Source: Pelatocladus maniniholoensis HA4357-MV3 (GTDB taxonomy: Bacteria; Cyanobacteriota; Cyanobacteriia; Cyanobacteriales; Nostocaceae). From it: DNA of 39,135 nt. The stretch spans positions 1 to 39,135 of the forward strand of contig JAHHHW010000127.1 of the NCBI GenBank assembly GCA_019359115.1, read 5' to 3'. This document shows, one piece after another, positions 8,127 to 16,156 of this stretch. The notes beneath the pieces are model-generated. The model was not told where the DNA came from. It worked only from the letters and a program-made list of their open reading frames with translations, and searched no databases. Both the position numbers and the translations under genes were made by a program. Numbering within the stretch: position 1 is the stretch's first letter; each line of letters opens with the position of its first letter.

Positions 8127-9250
8127 TTTTGTACCTGTTGGGAAAAATACAAAAACACACTATAGACATCAGCTAGTCTACTTCCCAAAGAAAACTTATC
8201 AACTTGTTTGGGTATATCAGCACCCACTCCCCATAAACATGGTGTTCCGGGATAGTGTGAATTCAATTCTTTTCTCAAGTAATCTGCTGTTCCACCGCAG
8301 AAAAGAATTTCATCTACTACGCTTCTATTAATCACCTGATCCAGCCAACTTGTGAGTGCAGCAGTATACTCCCTTCTGGCAAGCTTGACCGCCTTTTGGA
8401 GGAGCTGTAACTCGTTTTGTCTATTAGTGTTAAGAGTGCTTCTCAACAATCGAATAAAGGGTGTGGTAGATATATCGCTTCCTGCTGCTACTATTGCTGG
8501 AGCAAGCTCACAAGCTGTTTGTCCCGAAGTTTTTGCTACTACTGTTTCTAAAAGTCGAATCATCCCCAAATCCGAAGTCTTGCCATTAGCTTTCAATCTA
8601 CCCTTATCGCTGATCAATACACTTGCGTTTCGATAACCCACCATTAAAAGAGCGATCACTTTTGTTTTGAGAGTCTCTCCTACCTTCTTTTGGTATGCCA
8701 GGTATATTCCTGCTCCCTCTGGTAAGCATTTGAATTCTACCAATTCCACCTCCATTCTTCCTGTTGGTGTTGTGTAATTAGCAAGTACTGTTTGAAGTTG
8801 ATGCAGAAAACTTTCTTTGTTTTCTAACTCCCCTGGTGGTAACAAACAAGCAAGCGCCAGTTGAAATCTTGCTCCTAATCTCAGCTTTTGTGATACAGCC
8901 CAAACCGCTGCTAGAGTTTTAGCGATCGCTCGTTCGTACTTTAACTCTTTCAAACCAGCATTGGCGTAATAGTTATTTTTCGCCAAATAACCTACAGCAA
9001 AGGTGTCATGTGCATAGCTTACCCATGCAATATTTTCCGGTTCTGTAGTACCCAAAGTCTCTGTTGAATGGGAAGCAACTGACTCAAACGGTACTTTTAA
9101 TACTTCCGGTTCCATCACCAACAATCCCGGATTATTTTGGTGTAATTTAGTGTAAATTCCTTTGGTTGTACTCCCACCAAAATCTAAAGTCAAAATCAAT
9201 AGGGAACTAGATTTTTTTTCGGTTCTTACTTTTTGGCTACTGTCAGTCAT
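8123..9250 (-). CDS. parM: ParM-like actin-family ATPase
   Basis: A 375-residue actin-fold protein that would polymerise to push plasmid copies apart. The phosphate-1 loop is LTLDFGGSTTKGIY (about residues 20-33), phosphate-2 is within LLMVGYRNASVLI and the adenosine loop is ILFCGGTADYL. Length and motif order fit the ParM/Alp group found on plasmids. The ATG at 9250 lies 36 bp from the first centromere-like repeat. The stop overlaps the parR-like start (ATGA), implying translational coupling. Regulation is probably by the ParR-like product binding the upstream repeats. Archaeal or chromosomal actin homologues (Ta0583, MreB) are less likely given the neighbour. Confidence 0.85.
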   Translation of the reverse strand: MTDSSQKVRTEKKSSSLLILTLDFGGSTTKGIYTKLHQNNPGLLVMEPEVLKVPFESVASHSTETLGTTEPENIAWVSYAHDTFAVGYLAKNNYYANAGLKELKYERAIAKTLAAVWAVSQKLRLGARFQLALACLLPPGELENKESFLHQLQTVLANYTTPTGRMEVELVEFKCLPEGAGIYLAYQKKVGETLKTKVIALLMVGYRNASVLISDKGRLKANGKTSDLGMIRLLETVVAKTSGQTACELAPAIVAAGSDISTTPFIRLLRSTLNTNRQNELQLLQKAVKLARREYTAALTSWLDQVINRSVVDEILFCGGTADYLRKELNSHYPGTPCLWGVGADIPKQVDKFSLGSRLADVYSVFLYFSQQVQK

Positions 9251-9285
9251 AAAAGTATAAAAAAAATGAACTCATGTATGAAATA

Positions 9286-9390
9286 CCTGGAGCAACTTGG
9301 AGCAAAATGGAGTCGATTCATTAGCGTAGCTTATTGTTTTTTGAGTAAATTTTCGCCAAATCTTGCTCCAAATTGCTCCAAATTGATCCA
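9286..9390. promoter_or_regulatory. Candidate parC centromere/operator: 3+3 inverted 10-bp repeats
   Basis: Three direct repeats with an exact 10-bp period lie at 9286-9315 (CCTGGAGCAA, CTTGGAGCAA, AATGGAGTCG). Three more in the opposite orientation, also with a 10-bp period, lie at 9363-9390 (TTGCTCCA, TTGCTCCA, TTGATCCA). One-turn spacing puts the sites on one face of the helix, as in ParR-bound centromeres. The 47 bp between the arrays may hold the parM promoter. A degenerate half-site (TTACTCCACATTTGCTC) lies near 9549. Confidence 0.75.
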
Positions 9391-9790
9391 CCCCAAAATT
9401 AATTCTTTAAAAATGGCTGAAAACGCTTTATCATAAGACTTATAGACTTCTTATTCAGTGTTTTTTTGTGAATATAATCATTACCAATCTCTTGAAACAT
9501 CCTTTTTTTTCTCAAACTTATAAGCGCATTGATTTTTTCAGTTTGTGAACTTACTCCACATTTGCTCAAAATTATTGTTTGAAAAATGATCTTGGGAGTA
9601 TTTCTTTGCCTCCTGTTAATAGAATCAAAATAGATATTATCTCTATTTATTAATTTATAATCTTATCATCAATTACAAAATATGTAGAACAAAAAGAGAT
9701 GGAAATGTATTATTAAATACACTAGATTTTCTGCAATTCTATCCCAAAAAGTACTCAACCAAGAAAGCAATAATAAGCACTCTTCGTCTC
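9391..9790. other. AT-rich gap between parM and the relaxase gene
   Basis: No convincing gene is seen. The DNA is very AT-rich and holds the divergent control region of parM and the relaxase gene. A MOBV oriT would be expected just upstream of the relaxase start at 9791, but I cannot recognise a MOBV nick-site hairpin here and make no claim about it. Confidence 0.5.
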
Positions 9791-11440
9791 ATGCCCTTTG
9801 CTATCTGTAGAATACAAAAAATCAAAGATTGGGGTTCTCTAAATGGTAATGAATCCCATACTGCAAGAATTAAAGACATACCCAATGCCAACCCAAATGT
9901 CGATAATCTTCGACTCATTGGTTCTCCTGATGACCCTAGCTTGGCAACCTTAGTTAAGGACAAAATCGCCGAGCAGAAAATTCGTTCCAATGCTGTTTTG
10001 GCAGTGGAATTATTATTGAGTGCCAGTCCAGAATATTTCCGACCTGATGACCCGGACAAGGCTGGTTACTACCTACCCCAACGTTTAGAGGATTTTCAGC
10101 AAGCTACCCGTTGTTGGCTGAATCAGACTTTTGGCGATCGCGTAGTCAGAGCAGAATTGCACTTGGACGAAATCACGCCACACATTCATGCTTACGTTGT
10201 GCCACTAGATGAGCGAGGTAAGCTCAACTGTCGGAGGCTGTTTGGTGGTCATCGGGAGAAGTTAAGTGAACTACAAGATAACTATGCAGCAGCAATGGCA
10301 TCTGTTGGATTGGAGCGCGGCATCAAAGGCAGTAGAGCCAAGCACACAAAGATAAACAAATATTATGCCGCAGTTAACCAAAGCTTTGAAACTCTAAATT
10401 TGCCAAGCTTCTTCCCACAACCTCAAGCTGGAGAATCAAGCGAATCTTATCGACAACGCACGATTGAACTTCTTCGTCCCCAGTTGGAAATGATCAATCA
10501 CCAACTAGCAGATCGCACTCGCTTGCTTACAGAGAAAGAACAATTAAAACAAACTGCAATAAATAGCGAAAAACTAAGGCAACAACTAGAGCATGAATTA
10601 CAGTCAAGACGACACCAAACCAAGCAATTGCAGGACTTACCACCCGCACAAGTGGCTTATGAGTTGGGCTTGAATCATTCCCTACAACCTCATATTGATA
10701 CCCTTGACTTGGTAATGCAAACTAACCAATACACCTTCGACCAGGCGAGTGCTTGGTTGTATGAGCGTTTTGGCACTCAAGGTATGCTACAAGCTGTTAT
10801 CCATCATGCTAGAACCCAAGCTTTAAATATTGCTCAATTTATTTGTTTTCAACCATTTGTCCCACCTCAACAAAACGCTGCTTGCTGGCCAGAAGTTGAG
10901 CATTACCTTACACAATCGCGCTGTATCCCTCAAAAGTTAGTACAAGCTCTATACAAACATCGCTTAGTTTACGCAGACTCTTTTGGGAATGGGGTGTTTA
11001 CAGCACGTAATCTTGCTTTGGAGGTGACTGGAGCATACTTGCACCCTACCAATATCAATGAGAATGTTTTTAATTTGTATTCCACAAGCAGGCGATCGCA
11101 TGGTTGGTTCCATATCAGCATAAGCGGAACTAAAGATTCTCCGACAAAAACAGCAATACTTGTGTCATCACCTATTGAGGCGTTATCTTTAGCAACGTTG
11201 AACGTTCCTCACGAACACAGAACACTATATCTGACTATTGATAGTGAGTACGCCAAAATTCCGGTTGAATTTCTACAAAATGTACCAACCGTGGCTATTG
11301 CTATGTCCACAACAGCCGCAAGGGCAATCAAAAAAGCTTTACCACAGGCTATATATCTCAAACCAAATACTACTTGGAACGAACAACTAAAGAATCAGAA
11401 TTCAAAACATTACAAAGCAATTGAGGAGATGGAAAGATGA
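9791..11440 (+). CDS. MOBV relaxase with C-terminal DUF3991/Toprim-like region
   Basis: A 549-residue protein that would nick oriT and lead strand transfer. Motif I is H23-T-A-R26 (H23 matches His22, the nucleophile of pMV158 MobM), motif II is N67...E73 (NAVLAVELLLSAS) and motif III is HLDEITPHIH (124-133), which coordinates the metal. A coiled coil at about 225-270 follows the nuclease domain. Residues about 380-540 (DSFGNGVFTARN, then AILVSSPIEALSLATL, then YLTIDSEYAKIP) resemble the DUF3991 plus Toprim pair found in other relaxases and primases. The toprim acidic residues would be the E of SSPIEALS and the D of TIDSE. Its stop overlaps the next gene (ATGA). MOBV is the usual relaxase class of cyanobacterial plasmids. 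Confidence 0.9.
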   Translation: MPFAICRIQKIKDWGSLNGNESHTARIKDIPNANPNVDNLRLIGSPDDPSLATLVKDKIAEQKIRSNAVLAVELLLSASPEYFRPDDPDKAGYYLPQRLEDFQQATRCWLNQTFGDRVVRAELHLDEITPHIHAYVVPLDERGKLNCRRLFGGHREKLSELQDNYAAAMASVGLERGIKGSRAKHTKINKYYAAVNQSFETLNLPSFFPQPQAGESSESYRQRTIELLRPQLEMINHQLADRTRLLTEKEQLKQTAINSEKLRQQLEHELQSRRHQTKQLQDLPPAQVAYELGLNHSLQPHIDTLDLVMQTNQYTFDQASAWLYERFGTQGMLQAVIHHARTQALNIAQFICFQPFVPPQQNAACWPEVEHYLTQSRCIPQKLVQALYKHRLVYADSFGNGVFTARNLALEVTGAYLHPTNINENVFNLYSTSRRSHGWFHISISGTKDSPTKTAILVSSPIEALSLATLNVPHEHRTLYLTIDSEYAKIPVEFLQNVPTVAIAMSTTAARAIKKALPQAIYLKPNTTWNEQLKNQNSKHYKAIEEMER

Positions 11441-11509
11441 TCGGTTGTCCGCATTGCAAATCAAACCAACTTCGCTCGGTATCTGCTATTTGGTCACGCA
11501 TTTCTCTTT

Positions 11510-11616
11510 TTCACGCATTGGGCAACCCTTGCAAAGCGCCATAAAGGCGCTTTGCTCCCTCACAAACAAATTTTAGGGCTTGTCGAATAATCTAATAGGG
11601 TTGCCCAATGCGTGAA
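11510..11616. repeat. Palindromic element with perfect 20-bp terminal inverted repeats
   Basis: The left arm 11510-11529 and right arm 11597-11616 are exact reverse complements (core CACGCATTGGGCAACCC). Inside is a perfect 10-bp hairpin (GCAAAGCGCC/GGCGCTTTGC, 11531-11555) containing the TAA that ends the interrupted reading frame. The length is 107 bp and it appears once in the window. Confidence 0.85.
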
Positions 11617-11739
11617 CACATTGAATCCCTCGTCGGAGCAAACATATAGTACAGAGCTTTCTCTTATGAGTTCTGTATTCTTTTCTAGACTCAACGCAAG
11701 TGGAACAACCAGTTCTGTTTTAGCCGTGGAAAAAAACCG

Positions 11740-11883
11740 CATAAATCGCGCAAACCTTTTGGTTTATTGGCTCTGCGAATTAACTTTTCGCGGTGGATTC
11801 TCACTCACGTTCGGGTTTATTGCGACTATTCTCAGTATTGTTGCGAAAACCCGTTCGTTTTGAGAAGGTTTGCGCGATTTATG
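11740..11883 (-). repeat. Nested-hairpin element family F, copy 1
   Basis: Outer arms 11740-11758 and 11865-11883 are perfect 19-bp inverted repeats. On the minus strand they are followed by a hairpin unit (11798-11866, TTCTCAAAACGAAC...) and then a conserved tract (CCACCGCGAAAA, AGCCAATAAACCAAAAGG). The same order occurs in the opposite orientation at 32258-32398, where the outer arms have a different sequence but again pair perfectly. Confidence 0.8.
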
Positions 11884-12177
11884 TGTATTTATGCGTCCCC
11901 CAAAGATTAGCTCCACCACAAAAGAAAAAACTCTCATGGTTTCTAATTATTCCCATTATTTTATTGTTCAGTTTTATCAAACCAACATTTAGTCTGGGAA
12001 CAGTAATTTTGATAGGATTAGCAGTTATTGTGCCGATAAAAATTTGGTTTACATACTACAACTGCATGATTTATCCAAAACAGATGAATAAATGGCGTTC
12101 TACCTGGTATTGTGCTAGTTGCGGTGCTGTATCAGTTATTAATCTTGACTAAATTTCCATATTTTTAAGGAGAACAG

Positions 12178-12309
12178 ATGCTATTTTCGCTACAGAATTC
12201 AACCAGAAATAAAAAGGCAGAAGGCACTTATGCAGAGGGCAGAAGGTTTTGTTCAGGTCAGAATTTCCTTCTGCCACCTACTGAAAAAGCGGCGTTGCAG
12301 AATAATTAG
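12178..12309 (+). CDS. Short ORF with a good ribosome-binding site, doubtful
   Basis: ATG 12178 is preceded by AAGGAGAACAG, one of the better Shine-Dalgarno matches in the window, and opens 43 codons beginning MLFSLQNSTRNK. The middle is built from a GGCAGAAGG-type repeat pair (12210-12280), so most of it is not ancestral sequence. It is probably a leftover start of a gene overwritten by repeats, or a non-functional ORF. Confidence 0.25.
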   Translation: MLFSLQNSTRNKKAEGTYAEGRRFCSGQNFLLPPTEKAALQNN

Positions 12310-12336
12310 AACCACTATAATTTTGAGAATTTCTGT

Positions 12337-12361
12337 ACACTGGGAAGTTTATTCCCAGTGT
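12337..12361. terminator. Hairpin between convergent transcription units
   Basis: A perfect 10-bp stem ACACTGGGAA/TTCCCAGTGT with a 5-nt loop, placed exactly between plus-strand DNA ending at 12309 and the AAA+ gene stop at 12362. It lacks a strong T-run, so terminator function is inferred mainly from position; bidirectional use is possible. Confidence 0.6.
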
Positions 12362-14134
12362 TCAATTTCCCCAAAAAGTAGTAATTGCTGGGGCATATTC
12401 TGAATCGTCAGGGCTAGATGAGGGCTGAGTGAAGTATTTTGCCCTATTTTCAATCGCCAATATTCTATCTGTATCCCGCACATATAAAGGAACCATTGCT
12501 TCTCGCTGCTCCAACAACTCAGCTAATCCAATTAGAATCTCCCGCCCCTGATGAAACTGACAACGAGCAGCTTTCTCTACCATTCGTGCCAATTCTGCCC
12601 CGGTACAGTTGACAGTCTTGTTGAGGATGACGCGCCATTCCTTAGAACTTAGAGGATTACCGCCATTACAGTAACGTTGATCAAATCTCGCCAAATGCAG
12701 CGTCAAAATTTCCTTACGCTCTATGGCTTGAGGGAAACCGACGTAAAATATCTCATCAAATCTGCCCACTCTGGTTAATTCTGGTGGCAGTGCGTCAAGT
12801 CGGTTGAGAGTTGCTACCACAAAAACAGAACTTTGCTTATCTTGCAACCAGGTGAGCAAAGTTCCTAAAATTTGTTTGTTGTTAGTGTTATCTTCACCAG
12901 TTACAGAATTGGCAGCAAACAGCTTATCAAACTCATCAAAGTAAAGCACAACAGGAGCGCAAGCTTCTACCCTAGTCAATAGGCGCTTAAGATAGGTTGC
13001 CCCACCTGTTGCGACTGCACCTGTATCGATGCTAATCAGAGGAAATCCCAATTCTCTTGCTGAAACATTTGCTGCAAGGGTTTTACCTGTCCCTGGAGGG
13101 CCTACTAAAAGCACTCCTTTGGGAAGGGGAATATTAGCATCTCGTGCTTGCCCAGAAAAATCAAGTTTTGCCTTTTTGATAAAATCTTTGAGCAAATCCA
13201 ACCCACCAAAATCAGGCACATTTGGGCTGGGAATAAAGTTCAACTTGAAAGCCAAAAAGCGACTTATTTTGTAAGACAGTAAGTGTGAAGCTAGAGTTTG
13301 AGTATTTATTTGGTCAGCCGAATGAAAAGCTAAGGCACATCCTGTGCGTATCTCCTCAATTGTTAAGCCAGAAGCAGCATGAACTAAGCTGGATATTTCA
13401 AATTCTCCTGGCAATTTACCTAGAAATTTCGCAAAAAAAATTTGAATGAAACTAGCTATCTCTTCAGAAGAAGGTAAGGGGGTAGAAAGAGTCGGAATCA
13501 AATCACATAGAGATTGAGGTAGCTCAGTATTATCCGTTGTCATTAAAATTACATATTTAGCTAATTCACATTTTGACAATTCGTAAAAAGTATTAATGAT
13601 TTGGGAAATAATTCTCGAAGAAATACCAAAATATCCAGGTAAGGTTTCCTTAATTAGGCAGGGTAGATTCTCAAATATAAAAACTCCCTCGCCATCATAG
13701 GACAGTAAACAATCAAAAGCAGCAAATACACCGTCTTGGGTGAAACGATTAGAAAAAATGGGCGAACCTTGTTCGGTGCCGGATACGGCACCGAACACCT
13801 CCCCACGAGTTAACTCACTAGTGTGACGAGTTATTGAAGGTACCTGCGGAAGCCGCTCCGCGTCTACGCCCATTTTTTCTCGGTTTAATGACTCATCGTT
13901 AATAACTTGTAATTCCTTGAAATTTACAGGATAAAACTGATTAATTTGTGAATCAGCTTTAAACTTTTTAAAACATCCCCAACCAGCATTCCATACATAT
14001 AGAGGGATATTTTTATTCACAGCGATTTCTTGATAAATCAATTCTAATACTGTTATGCGTTCACATAACGGAGTGCTAACGCTAACAATAGGCGTAGCTG
14101 CTTTAAACCATAAACTTAACTTAGATAATTGCAT
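12362..14134 (-). CDS. AAA+ ATPase (Ycf46/FtsH-type module)
   Basis: A 590-residue protein. The N-terminal 300 residues form a poorly conserved domain with an inactive-looking P-loop-like fold, as in Ycf46. The C-terminal AAA+ module has Walker A GPPGTGKTLAANVSA, Walker B VVLYFDEFDKLF and second region of homology ATLNRLDALPPELTRVGRFDEIFYVGFP including the arginine finger, followed by the helical lid. Residues about 85-128 come from an in-frame palindromic element, in the N-terminal domain and away from the catalytic site. It is the last gene of the transfer operon, 8 nt after the 505-residue protein gene. ATP-driven remodelling of a protein complex is likely; a direct part in conjugation is an inference from context. 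Confidence 0.85.
   Translation of the reverse strand: MQLSKLSLWFKAATPIVSVSTPLCERITVLELIYQEIAVNKNIPLYVWNAGWGCFKKFKADSQINQFYPVNFKELQVINDESLNREKMGVDAERLPQVPSITRHTSELTRGEVFGAVSGTEQGSPIFSNRFTQDGVFAAFDCLLSYDGEGVFIFENLPCLIKETLPGYFGISSRIISQIINTFYELSKCELAKYVILMTTDNTELPQSLCDLIPTLSTPLPSSEEIASFIQIFFAKFLGKLPGEFEISSLVHAASGLTIEEIRTGCALAFHSADQINTQTLASHLLSYKISRFLAFKLNFIPSPNVPDFGGLDLLKDFIKKAKLDFSGQARDANIPLPKGVLLVGPPGTGKTLAANVSARELGFPLISIDTGAVATGGATYLKRLLTRVEACAPVVLYFDEFDKLFAANSVTGEDNTNNKQILGTLLTWLQDKQSSVFVVATLNRLDALPPELTRVGRFDEIFYVGFPQAIERKEILTLHLARFDQRYCNGGNPLSSKEWRVILNKTVNCTGAELARMVEKAARCQFHQGREILIGLAELLEQREAMVPLYVRDTDRILAIENRAKYFTQPSSSPDDSEYAPAITTFWGN
13751..13880. repeat. In-frame palindromic element with perfect 14-bp arms in the AAA+ gene
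   Basis: Arms AGAAAAAATGGGCG (13751-13764) and its exact complement (13867-13880) enclose a perfect 11-bp hairpin GTTCGGTGCCG/CGGCACCGAAC (13771-13796) and a CGGAAGCCGCTCCGCGTC-type small repeat (13846-13863). The whole insert is translated without a stop. Confidence 0.85.
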
Positions 14135-14142
14135 ACTTATAG

Positions 14143-15660
14143 TTATCTTTCTAACTCTTTACTCTCTACTTTTGTCGGTGAAAACGTGACGCTGTAATCA
14201 AATCTATAATGAGAAAACACTTGCTCAAAATGAGCCAAATCCTTCTCATTCATAGAACTGGTAATACTTCCTTTTTCTTTTTGAAGTAATGTTCCACGTC
14301 CATCTTTTGCAACAATGCTTACACTTCCATCTTGACTAGCCTTCCATTTGTAAGATAAAGCTCCATCAATTTCAACATCTTCTTGCCGAGCAAGAGCATA
14401 CTGTATCAAAGCATTCACAACATTATTAACACGGTTTAAATATTCTGCTTCCTGTTTTCCTACAGAATTGAAAGAGGTAGGAATAGGTTCATTTTGCTCC
14501 AGAGAATGTCGTAAATCATCAATATCTTTGATATGTGTTGGGTTCAAGTTTTCTTTTTCAATTTGAATACCTAAAGGTGTAGAGCGAAACTGCATAATTT
14601 TTCTGTTACTATTCAAATCTAAAACTTCATAAGATGAACCATTGTAAAAAATCTGATACGCAGGTGTTTGGTACTCCCTCTCTCCCGGACGTGTTTGGCT
14701 ATGAAATAAAGCTTTCAGTGATGCCGCACCTTTGTGTTTTGCAGAATGTTCTCTAAACTCTTGCACTGCCATCTTAAAAGCAGCATCTACACTACCAGTC
14801 ACAATTAATACATTGTTCTTGACTTGCTGCCACCATGATCTATTTTGAGGCTGTTGAAGCCTTCTCTCAATTAGATTTCGATACAAAGCACGTTCCTGTT
14901 CTAATGCCTTTCTTTCATTTTGCAACTGCTGGAGTGTACTTAATAATAGTGCTTTTAAAGGGCTATCTTCTATTGATTGCAGTGATGACATTACTCGCTC
15001 ACTTCCATTGATTGTGCTGGAATTATTATTTTTTTGCACTTCTTTTTCTTGAACTTGATTTACTGGTTGAGGATTTGTATTTTGAGGATTGATTCTAGTG
15101 AAATTGTTATCTACTTCTGTTTCTCGTGAGCGAACTTGATTTATTGGTTGAGAATTTGTATCTTGAATAGTGTTTTGCGATTCCAAAGTATTAACAGTTA
15201 CTCGACCGTTTTCATCAGATTGCAAAACAATTCGACCATCTAATTCAACTGTTTTATTAGCTGCTCCCTCCACGATGCCTCCAACAGGCGTAGAACGTAA
15301 TCGTTGGAGCTGCACAATGAGTTGAGGATTTAAAAGCTGTCCTGATAATCCTGAAACCTCATCACCGAGGCGAATCTCAGAAAAAGAGGGAGGCTTGATG
15401 CCCCTTGATTTATCTATGGGCCAATCGGTTTCAAGGGTAGAAGCCTCCCTCTTTTTCTCTAGCCAATATGCGTCACGAAATTGGTTTTGATCGCGCCCGT
15501 AGACTAGTCTGTCTTTATCGAATATTTTCAATCCTTGATATTCATTATTTTTATCTTGTTTAGCATCTAACAAAGCTCGCAGCAATGTTTCAATCATTTG
15601 TTCGTAATGGCGCTGCATTGTAGATGCATCACCAGCAGAAACCGTAAAGACTTCAGGCAT
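14143..15660 (-). CDS. Transfer-locus protein of unknown function with coiled coil
   Basis: A 505-residue protein of unrecognised family. The N-terminus (MPEVFTVSAGDASTMQRHYEQMIETLLRALLDA in two helices) precedes an in-frame family C element (residues about 60-98). A low-complexity region follows with two related NQPxNQV-type units (NSQPINQV, NPQPVNQV). Residues about 235-275 form a coiled coil (LQQLQNERKALEQERALYRNLIERRLQQ). The C-terminal half is globular (WWQQVKNNVLIVTGSVDAAFKMAVQEF, then YQIFYNGSSYEVLDL). There is no signal or membrane segment, so it is probably cytoplasmic. It lies between VirD4 and the AAA+ gene. The decayed ORF at 4567 resembles part of its C-terminal half, suggesting a plasmid-specific family with more than one copy. 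Confidence 0.7.
   Translation of the reverse strand: MPEVFTVSAGDASTMQRHYEQMIETLLRALLDAKQDKNNEYQGLKIFDKDRLVYGRDQNQFRDAYWLEKKREASTLETDWPIDKSRGIKPPSFSEIRLGDEVSGLSGQLLNPQLIVQLQRLRSTPVGGIVEGAANKTVELDGRIVLQSDENGRVTVNTLESQNTIQDTNSQPINQVRSRETEVDNNFTRINPQNTNPQPVNQVQEKEVQKNNNSSTINGSERVMSSLQSIEDSPLKALLLSTLQQLQNERKALEQERALYRNLIERRLQQPQNRSWWQQVKNNVLIVTGSVDAAFKMAVQEFREHSAKHKGAASLKALFHSQTRPGEREYQTPAYQIFYNGSSYEVLDLNSNRKIMQFRSTPLGIQIEKENLNPTHIKDIDDLRHSLEQNEPIPTSFNSVGKQEAEYLNRVNNVVNALIQYALARQEDVEIDGALSYKWKASQDGSVSIVAKDGRGTLLQKEKGSITSSMNEKDLAHFEQVFSHYRFDYSVTFSPTKVESKELER
15367..15482. repeat. Coding palindromic element family C, copy 2
   Basis: It begins GAGGCGAATC and ends CCAATATGCG, with arms AAAAAGAGGGAGGCTT and AAGCCTCCCTCTTTTT. 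Flanks are TCACC (15362-15366) and TCACG (15483-15487), a near target duplication. It is 116 bp and translated without a stop in the 505-residue protein gene. Confidence 0.85.
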
Positions 15661-15694
15661 TAACTAATTCTCCAGTTAGGTTAAGTTGTTTTTA

Positions 15695-15823
15695 CTAAGC
15701 ACTTCCAAATAATAAAATGTCCCGCCCTCGCGTTCCGCCCCAAGGCGGAACGCTCATCAATCCTTGGACTGAGCCAAAATATATTTGATAGGGCGGGACA
15801 TTTTATTTTCTGGAGATCCCCTA
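15695..15823. repeat. Palindromic element family A, copy 3
   Basis: Arms GTCCCGCCCT/AGGGCGGGAC and inner hairpin CGTTCCGCC/GGCGGAACG differ from copy 2 but pair just as well, so the changes are compensated. The conserved AAAATATATTTGATA is present. The right end supplies the TAG stop (15821-15823) of the neighbouring 108-residue protein gene. Confidence 0.9.
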
Positions 15824-16147
15824 ACTTTCAATCTGTATAGATGGTAAGAGCTGCAATCGATTCACAACAATTTCTGAATCTACATAAAAGACTGCTAATT
15901 CTCCATTAACTAACCATGCAAAGAAATCACTTTTTTGATCAATATTTCTCGTAGTTTCATAAGAATAAGAATCACAAATTCTACCAACTAATAAACCATG
16001 CTGGTCAAATACTTCTACAACTTCAGGGCAATAGTTCTCATCAAAAGGAGGTTTGTTAACAGCATCATTTACTACCTGCTGCCATTCGGGGTAGCAGTTC
16101 AACACTTCACAGACGCGATCGCTAAACTTTACTTGTAATGTTTCCAT
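15821..16147 (-). CDS. Small acidic protein downstream of virD4, unknown function
   Basis: About 108 residues from the ATG at 16147; the longer frame starts at a TTG at 16153. The sequence METLQVKFSDRVCEVLNCYPEWQQVVNDAVNKPP is followed by a beta-rich segment (EVVEVFDQHGLLVGRI, then FAWLVNGELAVFYVDSEIVVNRLQLL). No membrane segment and no recognised family. It starts 10 nt after the virD4-like stop, so it is surely in the same operon. Its stop codon lies in the end of a family A repeat, so the native C-terminus may have been replaced by the element. Confidence 0.65.
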   Translation of the reverse strand: METLQVKFSDRVCEVLNCYPEWQQVVNDAVNKPPFDENYCPEVVEVFDQHGLLVGRICDSYSYETTRNIDQKSDFFAWLVNGELAVFYVDSEIVVNRLQLLPSIQIES

Positions 16148-16156
16148 TCTCAAAAC

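Larger units (their letters stand above)
11437..12152 (+). pseudogene. Zinc-ribbon membrane-protein gene split by two palindromic elements
   Basis: An ATG at 11437 overlaps the relaxase stop and opens MIGCPHCKSNQLRSVSAIW, the first half of a zinc ribbon. The frame then enters an inverted-repeat element (11510-11616) and stops at its TAA (11545-11547). Ancestral sequence resumes as NASGTTSSVLAVEKN, is broken again by a second element (11740-11883), and resumes as PPQKKKLSWFLIIPIILLFSF with two hydrophobic segments, ending KWRSTWYCASCGAVSVINLD, which holds a second CxxC pair. The restored product would be a small membrane protein with terminal CxxC motifs, a layout I recall from cyanobacterial proteins of unknown role. 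The 3' part could still be translated from an internal start. Confidence 0.7.

Noticed and set aside
9233-9436. Plus-strand 67-residue ORF between parM and the relaxase gene
   Set aside because: It overlaps the parM start antisense and is composed of the centromere-like repeats; no coding character.
9640-9790. oriT of the MOBV relaxase
   Set aside because: Expected from position, but no inverted repeat or nick-site sequence could be identified with confidence.
11612-11863. Plus-strand 83-residue ORF
   Set aside because: It is the middle fragment of the split zinc-ribbon gene read through a palindromic element, not a separate gene.
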